Part shown: positions 1 through 9,205 of the stretch, piece by piece | How positions within the stretch are numbered: position 1 is the stretch's first letter | How the letters are laid out: every line of letters begins with the position of its first letter | NCBI RefSeq assembly: GCF_000002985.6 | Contig: NC_003279.8 | Location: 4,712,001-4,776,000, forward strand | Length of the DNA stretch: 64,000 nucleotides | From: Caenorhabditis elegans | Taxonomy: Eukaryota > Nematoda > Chromadorea > Rhabditida > Rhabditidae | Direction: 5' to 3' | The notes under the pieces: model-generated | The model's database searches: none | The model's input: the letters and a program-made list of their open reading frames with translations, nothing else | What the model was told of the DNA's origin: nothing | Made by a program: the position numbers and the translations under genes

Positions 1-162
1 ACTCGACCGTTTGTAATTTTCACATTGTGAGCGTTTGCAGTCTCAGTGTGAGCATTATGTCTGATTTATTTTTTGGCAATTGTGCTGAAAATAATTTCAA
101 TCGAACAATTAAATCAAGTTCATTTTTGGACCTAATTTTGAAGTAAAGCTGTATTTTTTCAG

Positions 163-1446
163 AAGTATCAAAGATCGTAACCCCAAAAGTTTGGAACAAA
201 AAAGTCATCAGAAAAATGTTGGTGAAGGATCAAAGCGTACTAGTAGCTCTAGAAAGCCAGAAGAACCAGAACGTAGCAGAAGAGATGATAGAAATCGTTT
301 AAGAAGTGAAAAAACAGCCCAGGGCAGTTCGAAAAGCCTTCGGAAACAAGTGAGCAATCGGAGCAAGAGAAGTTCAAGTGACAGGGAAGAACGGGAAAAG
401 CCAAAGATGATTTCAAGCACGAAGAATATTAAAAGCAAGGAGTCCAGTAACGAAAAGAGCCAACGTGGAAGTATTCGAACAAGTGCAGTGAAGCAAGTGG
501 TGAGTTCTAATGGAGCATGTTGAAAAAGAAGATCGGTTTTGAGTTTGGAATAGTAGTAATAGGAATCTAGGCACACACACGATACAATCAAATTTACAGT
601 GCAGAAAAAATTTGGATTTTCTGCAACAGGAATACTTTCAGCAACCAAAATCTGGTTCCAAGCGAGGATCAGTCAGAGAGAGCACGACGAAGAAGCAGTT
701 ATTGGAAAAGAATGAAAGCAAGAAAGCTCCATCCGTGAAAGATGATAAGGTGAGTAGTAGGCACGTAATCAGGCTTGAAACAGGTCTTACCAGTTCACAT
801 ATTTGCGTTTGGTTTTTTTTTTCAAAATTTGCGTGTAGGCACGTAGGCCCCGTAACGCCTCAACTCAATTTTTGTTTTTCAGAGTTCCAAACCCGCGCCA
901 AAAAACCCAAGTTGTGAACGTACTCTAATGAAAACTCAACCATTGTCTGAAGCTCGATCGATCTACGTTGGAACAGGACAGTCGACATATGAATCGAAGC
1001 CAGAAAAAAGTAATGGTGGATCGATTTACGCTACAGCTTTACCTGCAATAGTTCCACCGGATCAGGTTCAAAAAGCTTCTTCAATTCGTAAACCTGCTAC
1101 AGTGACACCCGACAAGTCAATCAAAAAGTCTGCTAGCAGAAAGAGGTCGGAAAAACAAGAAATGCAACTTGTCCGGTATGAATTGACACCAAAAAAGTCG
1201 AAGAAGTCTGCAAAAGTGAGCACTTTTCCTTGCGTTTTTAATGATATTAGTTAATTTTTTCAGATAATTCATCACGCAGCTCTTCCTCCAAACATGATGA
1301 AAACTTCTTCTAAGCCTAATCCATCTCCATCTAAGAAAACTCAAAAAGCAAAGGAGAAAGCTAAAAAGAGGTCGAAAAATCTGGGAGCAAAAAAGTCGTC
1401 GAGCACTGTGAAAGCCGAGCCGAAACGATCGAAAAATCAAAAATGA
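163..1446 (+). CDS. Lys/Ser-rich protein of unknown function (5' end outside window)
   Basis: I do not recognise this gene. Four exons fit with phase-0 junctions: 163-499, 642-749 (or starting at 630, also in frame), 883-1215 and 1264-1446, ending in TGA. Introns begin GTGAG and end in TTTTCAG or TTTCAG. The protein is very basic and low in complexity, full of Lys, Ser, Arg and Glu (for example KKSKKSAK and KAKEKAKKRSK), with no catalytic motif visible. Such tails suit a nuclear or nucleic-acid-binding protein, but that is inference. A donor near 48-50 suggests that a further exon lies at or beyond the left edge, so the start is missing. An AATAAA at 1557-1562 fits as its polyadenylation signal. 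The opposite-strand ORF at 208-648 is a shadow of this biased sequence. Confidence 0.7.
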
Positions 1447-1775
1447 AATGGCTTGAAACGTTGGAAAAGTAGAGTCTCCAGTATGAAAGTTTGCATGTAT
1501 TGTCTCCATTGTCTCTTTACGAAATTGAACTATTACTCGTGTATTTGTAGTATTCGAATAAAAACTGAAGAGAAAAAACATTATTTGGTTAAAGTTTCAG
1601 GGAATTTCAAGTGTATTCAAACGGTGATATGAGTATTTGATTCCTTGACTCTGGATAAAAATATTTATGCGCCTTGCTGAAATATGAAACTCCGTCGTAA
1701 TAAGGTCTCGTTAAATAGAAATTTCATCTGCACATTGCAGATTTATCCGCGTTCACTTTTCCATTAAACAAATTT

Positions 1776-2320
1776 CGATTTTTGACAGCAGATTTTCCAC
1801 CTCTACTCGTCCAACGAGAGGCGTCTTTTTTGGTTCCTCATAGAAATCCTACTTTTGACAAATCGGATAGAAAAATTTGGAATTTAATTCACTGGTTTCT
1901 CGAAACTAGAGATTTCTTGAAATGAATCTGGAACGCGGAATAAAAACTGAAAATGATAAACCTTGATCACTTCTAACAAAACCATGAATGCGATTGGCAG
2001 CAGATTTTCTTTCTTTACTCACCCGATATCGTCCTAAAGTCGCTGGCCATCGAAAGTTTTAGGATGTTTTGCTACTTTGGAAAATCATCTAAAATTATCA
2101 CTGCCCCGCTGACGTCTTTTTTTGTCCCTCATAGAAGTCCCACTTTTGACAAATCGGACAGAAAAGTTCGAATTACGGAAAATGAGATGCCTCGTTTTCC
2201 GGTTGTTTTCCAATTCAATTTACTGGTTTCTTGAAACAACTAGAAATTTCTCTACAGAAATCTGGAAAGCGGAATAAAACTAATGAAACCTTGATCACTT
2301 TTAATAATGACAATAGAACA
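1776..2320. repeat. Imperfect direct repeat of about 210-300 bp in the intergenic stretch 1447-2381
   Basis: The region between the two convergent genes has no coding sequence. It holds two diverged copies of one block. The first starts near 1786 (GCAGCAGATTTTCC) and runs to about 1970 (CCTTGATCACTTCTAAC). The second starts near 1996 (GCAGCAGATTTTCTTTC) and runs to about 2310 (CCTTGATCACTTTTAATAA). Shared landmarks include CTCATAGAA, CTTTTGACAAATCGGA and CTGGTTTCT. The second copy carries an insertion around 2030-2105. Confidence 0.7.
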
Positions 2321-2381
2321 CCACTTTAAAAAAGTTTATTCGAATAAGAGATTAGATTGTTCAGATGATCCATAACACGAG

Positions 2382-3161
2382 TTATTCAGCTTTTGGCTCA
2401 TCATCTTTGCAGGTGAGAATAGTTCCCTGTGACATCTTATATGATCCATCCTCTTGCTTCTTGAAATCCATAATAAGCTCATCATTCTCTTCGAAAACGA
2501 ATCCGTTTGCTTTAACATGCATTGAAAGGTTATCCTCACGAGTGTATGCTTGAATCACTTCATATGTCAGATCAGTTGGGAATTTCTCTTTTTCAATAAG
2601 AGCATGCATGTTGAATGCAACAAATTGACCTGAAAACTAAAGTTATGCAACGAAAGGAATTTCATCCACTTACCCTTGTACAAACGATTACCGCACATGT
2701 TGAAGATCATGTGTGGCAGAAGCCAGTTGGTGAGATCATGGATATCTTCACTGGTTCTCACGTGCATTGTATCGGCGGCCAACTTTGTGGCGACTGTCTT
2801 TGCCAATTCCAAGTCTGCAGCATCACGAGCAGCGTCACGTGGCTCCGCGGTCACCGGGATCAGATTACTGGTATCAGCCTCCCTTTCACACGAATGACAA
2901 AATGCCTGCAAGAAACCAACTGAGTTCGGTTGGAAGCAACTCTTGTCAATGACTCAATCAAGTTTAAAACAAAACAAGTTTGGCACTGTTTGGCAAGAGC
3001 TTCATTTTGGGTTAAACTAAGTCATGTCCAACAAGATTGAACCGTCTTGATCCCAATCGGGAGGTTCGAGAGTGCCCTCGTTTCAAAGCCACAACGCTTC
3101 CTTCGTATAAAACAGTACTTACCACTGAGGCAATGAACACGAAAGTCCAGAAAAGCTGCAT
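2382..3161 (-). CDS. Small secreted protein, NTF2-like nematode family (probable)
   Basis: Three exons read on the minus strand: 3161-3123, 2905-2674 and 2629-2382, with consistent splice sites and phases, giving about 172 residues. I chose the ATG at 3161 because it opens a short hydrophobic signal peptide (MQLFWTFVFIASV) followed by a cysteine-bearing mature region. A downstream block with a conserved-looking Cys-Gly segment (MIFNMCGNRLYKG), alternating strands and a terminal Thr-Cys resembles the nematode NTF2-like secreted domain. It shares that layout with the gene at 5000-5441, so the two may be old paralogues flanking a repeat-rich stretch. Function is unknown; such proteins are presumed extracellular. 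Confidence is high for the gene model and moderate for the fold. Confidence 0.7.
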
Positions 3162-3833
3162 TCGAAAGATAGACGGCTTACTCAATGACCACAAAATCAG
3201 ATGAATGACTAAATTGTGAGCAGGGAGTGAATTGTATAAGGAGGAAAGATGAGTTGGAAGTTACCGTAACCCGGTTATCACTTTGGAAAGAATTTATTCG
3301 CATGAGTTTTTTTTTTTTTGAAAATCAACTTTTACAAATTGTGATTTTTTCTTATTCATTGGCATACGTGATGTTAATGAAAAGTTAAACCATTTTAAAA
3401 GGTGGAACAGCGAAATAGTCTTTATTGCTTTATGAACTGATTGGAGGCTGGCTGGGATGAATCCCTTTTATTATAAGACAGATGCCGCTTCCTCAGAGGA
3501 AGCGGCTTATATACAATAAATGTGGACGGAGAAATAAGATGACAAAAGAATGTCGTGGGATGATTCTAAATAATAACAAAACTCAATATTGCGATATCAA
3601 TCAGACAATAAACAATATCTGACTAGTGAGTCATGGCGGAAGGACAAAGAGTGCGATATCTGGCACACTCCCGACTGAGAAAGAAGGATTTGGGGAGGGG
3701 AAATAAAATAACAAAAACTTATTCGAAATTATTGTCGATGGCAAGCATTTTTCTGATTTGCCCTCTTATCGATCCTGATATTGTTTTGGGTCACTCGTTG
3801 ACATCAAATCTCTCGGAGAGGCTCCCGGCAATG
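3162..3833. other. Non-coding stretch with LTR-like signals and a perfect hairpin
   Basis: No gene is supported here. A perfect 10-bp stem with a CAG loop lies at 3484-3506 (GCCGCTTCCT then AGGAAGCGGC). Read on the minus strand, a TATATAAG box directly precedes the hairpin and an AATAAAG follows about 90 bases on, an arrangement reminiscent of the U3-R-U5 order of a retroelement LTR. No reverse transcriptase, primer-binding site or second LTR is visible, so this is only a possible solo-LTR remnant. Confidence 0.3.
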
Positions 3834-4025
3834 AAAGTGGAACACTCAAATGTCTCAAAAGCAGAACTGAAAAATCAAACTTGTGTGAAGAATTCAGTCT
3901 CTCAGTGCTCCTAGAAATATCATAAGTTTAATCATTTTTCAGAGTTTGCTCAGCACGGCAAATATTGGAAAAATATATCTGCCAAATTTGCCGAGCTCGG
4001 CAAATTTTGTGATTTGCCGCATAAC
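3834..4025 (+). repeat. Left copy of a long direct repeat flanking a LINE fragment
   Basis: 192 bases beginning AAAGTGGAACACTC and ending TTTGCCGCATAAC recur at 4597-4780. The two copies appear identical except that the right copy lacks 8 bases within a TTGCCGAGCTCGGCAA palindrome. They bracket a reverse-transcriptase fragment, which fits a long target-site duplication. Confidence 0.85.
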
Positions 4026-4596
4026 TTACTTACTTTGATACTTTGATGTCCGTTGGGTTCAAGTTGCGAGGCAACTGCGGACAAACTCTTTCCATTTTTC
4101 ACGGTCGGTGCGTGCGTTGGACAGCCATGGAGCCTTCGGAGTGAGCATTCCTAGTCTTCTTCTCCCAACGACGACTTGTCCCGACATGGCGGAATTGTGG
4201 TGGAATTTTGCGTATTCTTCGTCGATGTCCTTTGCCCATCTCTTCTTCTGTCCTCCAACGGCACGTTTCCAATTTTTGTTGTGGCTCGGGTCCCATTCCG
4301 TGCAGATTTTTGTCCATCGGTTTGGGTCTCTCCGTAGAATGTGTCCTGCAAATCTTGATTGTTTTGCAAGGAGGTAACGTTCCAAGTTGAAGTTCCAGCC
4401 TCGAATTTCTGCAGCGTCGATGAGACCGGTGACAGTTTTTTTGAGTCTCAACGTGGATCCAGCATTACAAGTCCAAGTTTCACTAGCATACAGGAGGGCT
4501 GGTAGCACATTTTGCTTGAAGAGGATGATTCTTTCCTTGTTTGGCATGATTCTCAAGACTTCTTTGATTCCAACCAGAGCACCCCAACCTGCTCTT
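4026..4596 (-). mobile_element. 5'-truncated RTE-type non-LTR retrotransposon (LINE) fragment
   Basis: On the minus strand, 4556-4059 encodes about 165 residues that resemble the carboxy end of a LINE reverse-transcriptase polyprotein: a VLPALLYASETW block, then RFAGHILRRDPNRW, then a basic segment ending KKRWAKDIDEEY. The reading frame stays open to the stop. The 3' end abuts the left direct repeat with short AAGTATCAAAGTAAGTAAG-type repeats instead of poly(A), as in RTE elements. Endonuclease and catalytic reverse-transcriptase domains are absent, so the copy cannot move on its own. The long flanking direct repeats match what has been described for C. elegans Rte-1 (flanks of about 200 bp). 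Confidence 0.8.
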
Positions 4597-4780
4597 AAAG
4601 TGGAACACTCAAATGTCTCAAAAGCAGAACTGAAAAATCAAACTTGTGTGAAGAATTCAGTCTCTCAGTGCTCCTAGAAATATCATAAGTTTAATCATTT
4701 TTCAGAGTTTGCTCAGCACGGCAAATATTGGAAAAATATATCTGCCAAATTTGCCGAGCTCGTGTGATTTGCCGCATAAC
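4597..4780 (+). repeat. Right copy of the LINE-flanking direct repeat
   Basis: 184 bases matching 3834-4025, with an 8-base loss near 4762. It includes the same short open stretch and the same TTTGCCGAGCTCG palindromic block, which itself looks like part of a dispersed worm repeat that was present at the target before the LINE arrived. Confidence 0.85.
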
Positions 4781-4999
4781 CCTGATTCAGACATAATATG
4801 CTTGTTAATTTCCAACAAATAAAATTGGTAGGTTTATTGTTTTGTTACAATGCTTTTATAAAATTTGGAAATTGCTAGAGAGGGGTTCATTCATGGAAAT
4901 TAAATTGCTATAAAAATTCTCACAAAAATGTTTTTCCAGAGAATATGCTGAGGGAAAAGGCTTTTTCTTGATAAAATTATTTCATTTATTTTCAAGTAT

Positions 5000-5441
5000 T
5001 CAACAAGAAGTAGTCTTTCCAGAAATTAACTTCCAATCCTTTGAAACAACGAAACTTGATTGCAATTTATCGAATTGATCAGAAAGAGAAGTTGCAAATT
5101 TATAGGGTCCAGTTGTTACAATTTCAGTATTTCTTTCAATCATATAAGCTTTTTGTTCATCTACTGCAGAGACCAGTGTGATGGTTTCATCTGAAAAATA
5201 ATTCAATTTCAAATTAAATATTGAAATTCATACCTTTGTTATACTTCTTCTTGCATCCTTCATAAATAAACTTTTCATCGAAAACGTCTCCAATTTTGTG
5301 CTTATCTTTTAATTCGATTCCTTTCAACAATTCTTGAATCAGTTTCTCTCCTTTCTTTACATCCTCTGGGATTTTGACACTTTTCTTGGAATCGACAAGG
5401 AAGGAGATTGCAAAGAGAATGCACACGTGTTGAAGTTTCAT
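5000..5441 (-). CDS. Small secreted protein, NTF2-like nematode family
   Basis: Two exons on the minus strand, 5441-5234 and 5190-5000, join in phase through a 43-base intron and give about 132 residues. The start at 5441 opens a signal peptide (MKLQHVCILFAISFLV). The mature part shows the typical order of this family: a helical Lys-rich segment, the FIYEGCKKKYNKG block with its conserved Gly-Cys, strand-rich sequence, and a carboxy end of SGKTTSC. An upstream ORF extension to 5624 lacks sense and is not used. It is divergent from the kinase gene that starts at 5623, only 181 bases away. Role unknown; it is likely secreted. Confidence 0.75.
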
Positions 5442-5622
5442 TATGGAAATGACGATAAATTGGAAAATATAATTCCACAAAAGTAGAATTTTTAAAAAAC
5501 ATTTATTCGAAAAGGTCAATTCAAAAACATCGTGGTTTTCTTTGCTGAAAATCGTCATTACTAAAGTTAAGTTCATAATTTTTGAAATTCCAAGAAATTG
5601 AAATCGATAAGAAGCTGTTGTC

Positions 5623-7575
5623 ATGAGTGAAGAAGACGATAAACCGGATAGACAAGTGGAAAGTATTCGGTTGAATATTGGTGAGGTACGGTATTCTCGA
5701 ATTCTTCTGATTTTAAATTGCGCGTGTTTTCTGAAGGTCCCCTTGTCATTTGACCTGCAGAATGGCGGGAAAGTTTATTTTTTGAATAATGGCCTTCCAC
5801 AGTAAGAGTGACGTCACACCAGGTGGCGATGGGGTCGCGAAGAAAGTTGGTGGCCGAGTTTTCTCATTTTTGAGGCCAACCTAAGTTTATTTAAGGACTT
5901 AAGGAACGAGATGTTTCAAAATCACAACGAAAATGTTTTTCAGGAGGTTGTTGAGGAAAAGGGCGGGAAGATCGCGTGGCTCACGATTCGCGAATTGGGT
6001 AGAGGTGCATTTGGTACCGTGTACCATGTTTCAAACAAGTCCACAAAACAAGAAGCTGCACTCAAGGTATGTCTTAGAAGAGCACATTTGAAAATAAGAA
6101 CAATTTTCAGATTGAAAAAATGACTGCCGGAGACAATTTACTGAAATTTGAAAGAGAGATAATGGTGGCAATGCAACACGAGCCAACTGCAATTCATATC
6201 TACGATGATGGCATTTACAAGGATTATAGATACATTGTAATGACATTGTGTGGTCCGGATCTGCAGAAAATTGCCGAATTGGTAAGATTTTAGTTGTGGA
6301 GCTTCTCTAATCTTCCTAGATCTAATTCCTAGAGCTTCCTAGACTTATACTTATAATTTGACTGAAGAAAAGAAAAATGACTTTAACTCATGAGATGTAT
6401 AAATTAGAAAGTTCAGAGATCAACGCTGAATCTTTAACTCATTAATTCCAGATGAACAATAATTTCAATCAAGATACCATCATCCGTGTATGCATTCGAA
6501 CTCTTCTTGCTATCAAAACAATGCACGAATACACCTATATTCATCGTGATCTAAAGCCATGTAATTTCGCCGTTGATTTCAACCCAAATTCTCTTCATGT
6601 TTATTTGTTTGATTATGGAATGGCTAGAAAATATGCGACGAAGGATTCCGGTAATAAATGGCAATTGCGACGTCCGAGAAATCCGGTTAGTTTTTCATGG
6701 AAGATTTTTTCGAGTTTTAACATTTAAAAATTTCAGGCGCAGTTCCGTGGGACAGTGAGATATTGTTCTCTGAACATGCACAAACGAAAGGAACTTTCTC
6801 GTGTTGATGATCTTTGGTCATGGTTCTTCATGTTAATGGAGATGTATGCACCACTTCCATGGACATCCTCGAATATTCCAGAACGGATTGAAGCTTTGAA
6901 AGAAGATCATTTGAATGAATATCTTTCAAAAGATTCATTTCTTAGCTCATTCCTTCCACTTGTTGAATATCTCAATTCTGTGCAATATGCTGATCGTCCG
7001 GATTACATGAAGATCTACGACATTCTCTATGCCAAGTTGACGGAGATCAATGGAAAATTGTCGGGACCCATGAAATACGATGTTGCCAGAATCAATGCTT
7101 TGGTTGCTGAATTGGGAGAAACTGGTAAGTTTGTAGTGTCTAATAAATAATTTTCAAAATATTTAAAAAAAAATAAATTTTCAGCTCGCCCAAAGGAGTT
7201 ATCCCGCATGGATGATGAATCCACCATTCAGAAGTATCTTTTGGCGTCATTCGGGAGAGCCGGAGTTCCTGGTGGCAATAATTTGATCATGGCAGAGTTG
7301 GTGGACTTCTTCGCCAAGGACGTACCACTCAAGAAGGCACGGGAAGAGAAGACGGATGATAATAAGAAGCAGGTACTTGGGAATAGGAAAATTTAATTTT
7401 AATTTTCAATATTGCATTTCAGAAGAATGCAAAAGTCAAGAACAAGATGCTTGGTAAGCCGAAACAGCCAGGAAGTGGTGGAGCTAATAGTGGAGATGCA
7501 AAAACTGCACAATCGAAACTCGGATCCAAAATGAGTACACATAAGAAAGCAAAAGTATCGAAGAGAAACAAGTGA
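5623..7575 (+). CDS. CK1/tau-tubulin-kinase-like Ser/Thr protein kinase, copy 1
   Basis: Seven exons: 5623-5685, 5944-6066, 6111-6281, 6452-6685, 6737-7124, 7185-7372 and 7423-7575, giving 439 residues. The kinase domain shows the glycine loop GRGAFGTVY near residue 40, the ALK lysine near 62, IHRDLKPCN with catalytic Asp near 152, and a DYG in place of DFG near 173. That DYG and the CK1-style QFRGTVRYCS segment point to the nematode-expanded CK1/TTBK group, many of which are sperm-enriched. The carboxy tail is Lys-rich (KVKNKMLGKPKQPG) and may bind acidic partners. An MSP-domain gene lies 228 bases downstream, which fits a sperm setting (inference). A second, inverted copy lies at 51241-53140 and is almost identical from mid exon 3 onward. 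Confidence 0.9.
5809..5816 (+). promoter_or_regulatory. TGACGTCA palindrome in kinase intron 1
   Basis: A full CRE-type palindrome lies within the first intron and is retained in copy 2 at 52994-53001, although the surrounding intron has diverged by substitutions and indels. Retention hints at function, but one 8-mer is weak evidence. Confidence 0.35.
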
Positions 7576-7686
7576 TTGGAACTAGACATCAATGAAGTTT
7601 TATGTATTATTTTCTTGTTTTATTTTTTGAAAAGACAATCTTCTATTTAAAAAATTAAAGGTTCCCACGTCTAACAAATGGGCCGA

Positions 7687-7704
7687 GGGGGGGGGGGGGG
7701 GGGG
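7687..7704 (+). repeat. G18 homopolymer tract
   Basis: Eighteen consecutive G residues lie between the kinase and MSP-domain genes. Runs of this length can form G-quadruplexes and are the class that becomes deletion-prone in worms lacking the DOG-1 (FANCJ-type) helicase. Confidence 0.9.
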
Positions 7705-7802
7705 TGACCTTTGAATACTAAAAAAACTCAAAACAGAAGCTTAAGCGATGAAAAATTTATCATTCAAATTAAACAACTTAACTGGATTAATTTTTCGAAA
7801 CG

Positions 7803-8615
7803 ATGGCTGCTTTCAATGATACACTTCGTGCAGAAATTGAAGAGAAGAAAGAAGACTCAGTTTCCGAAAGGACAACTCGAAATGGAAAAATACTGAATGC
7901 AAAGGATGAACCAGAGTTTGGAATGAATATTACTCCAACCACGTTGTTCTTCAAGTACCCAATTGGGGGAATTGGTTATTCATTCTTTACAGTCACCAAC
8001 ACAACATCGGAGAAACAAGCATTCAAGGTTAGTAACATTTGAATTCAAAAGTTTTAGTTAGTCGAGTTGATATTGTGGAAATGAACGCATAACTTCGCCA
8101 ACTACTTTATAGCGCGAACAGTCATGTACGAGCATCTCAAATATCTGAAAAATCTAAAAGAAGAACAATTTGAAAGGCTATCCTCCTGGAAATACTGCCA
8201 ACCGTTTGCAGCGTTGTTCCGAACTTGGAAATGAACTCTTAAATATTGAAATATTACAGGTGAAATCCAGTGACAACACTTGGTTCCGTTCAAAACCCAG
8301 CGTCGGTTTCATTAAGGTAAGTGCTCACCAAACATTTTGTCTCTCTATATATTTTAATTTCAGAGTGGTGAAAAAGTTCATGTGAGAGTCACATTCAATA
8401 GTCCAGACGCAGGAAAAGAAAGACCCGAAAGAGGCTCAGACAACAAAAATCATGTTGCAATCTTCCACGTGGCAGCTGGTGACGCGAAGACGTACAAAGA
8501 AGCGTTTGCGAAGAAAGCGGCGGACGGAGTTCATCATTTCTTTGCAAGACATTTGGCTGAGCCAGGAGCACAGGTTGATAAAGAAGCTGATGAAAAAGCA
8601 CCTAATGGGGCTTAG
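7803..8615 (+). CDS. MSP (major sperm protein) domain protein
   Basis: Three exons, 7803-8027, 8260-8316 and 8364-8615, give 177 residues. After an acidic and basic N-terminal tail of about 40 residues comes an MSP-type immunoglobulin-like domain: ITPTTLFFKYP, FTVTNTTSEKQAFKVK, then the GFIKSGEKVHVRVTF strand and HVAIFHV. The carboxy end adds an Ala/Lys-rich helix, so this is a longer MSP-domain relative and not a classical 127-residue MSP. Such domains build filaments in sperm or bind FFAT motifs; the precise role here is unknown. The 232-base first intron has no convincing extra exon. Adjacency to a CK1-like kinase suggests male-germline expression (inference). Confidence 0.85.
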
Positions 8616-9205
8616 AACATGAACTTTTATACTGCATCAAATAAAATGTTTTATCAACTTTCCGTCCAAAAATAAAAGTATAGCAGTATTTGAGCTTTTT
8701 TTTTAATTGAATGTTTACTATTTGAAATGACACAAATGAAAAAATGTTGGCCATTTTTTTTCGATATTTTGCACCGTCATAAAAAATGTTGAAACTTTTT
8801 TGAGAAGTCTCATCACAAAATGATTTCTTTTGAGCGCATTTTGGGCCTATACGCTTAAAATGCTCGTTACTTCTCCTCTAACGCTTATCCAAAGTTTTAT
8901 TTATTTATTTTCATGCGGGTAATTTCAACCTCTAATGAAACTTGAAGTACAATTTTTGTACTTCAAAAATTTGATTAAATTCGCAACTGGATAATCTTTT
9001 TTCAGTATATTACCATTTTTCCAATACAAAAATTCTAAAAAACAAGAGGCAGCAGCAGTACTCAAACATCAAAGTTCATAGAAACAAACATAAAGTTGTG
9101 CAATAGTTCACAATTGGTGGACACTCTAATTCTCTGCGTCATCTTTATTATAAAATTGTCCATTTTGACTGATAGACACTCTTCCATTCATTTCTATCTT
9201 CTAAA
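8616..9205. other. Intergenic, upstream of the UGT cluster
   Basis: AT-rich sequence. An AATAAA for the MSP-domain gene lies near 8640. A TTTTTGTA run occurs near 8955. I see no gene or clear repeat. Confidence 0.6.

Noticed and set aside
208-648. 146-residue minus-strand ORF
   Set aside because: Shadow of the Lys/Ser-rich exon on the other strand; Leu/Ser/Phe-rich by complement only.
3633-3914. 93-residue ORF that shares its end with 4387-4677
   Set aside because: The shared end is just the LINE-flanking direct repeat; no coding support.
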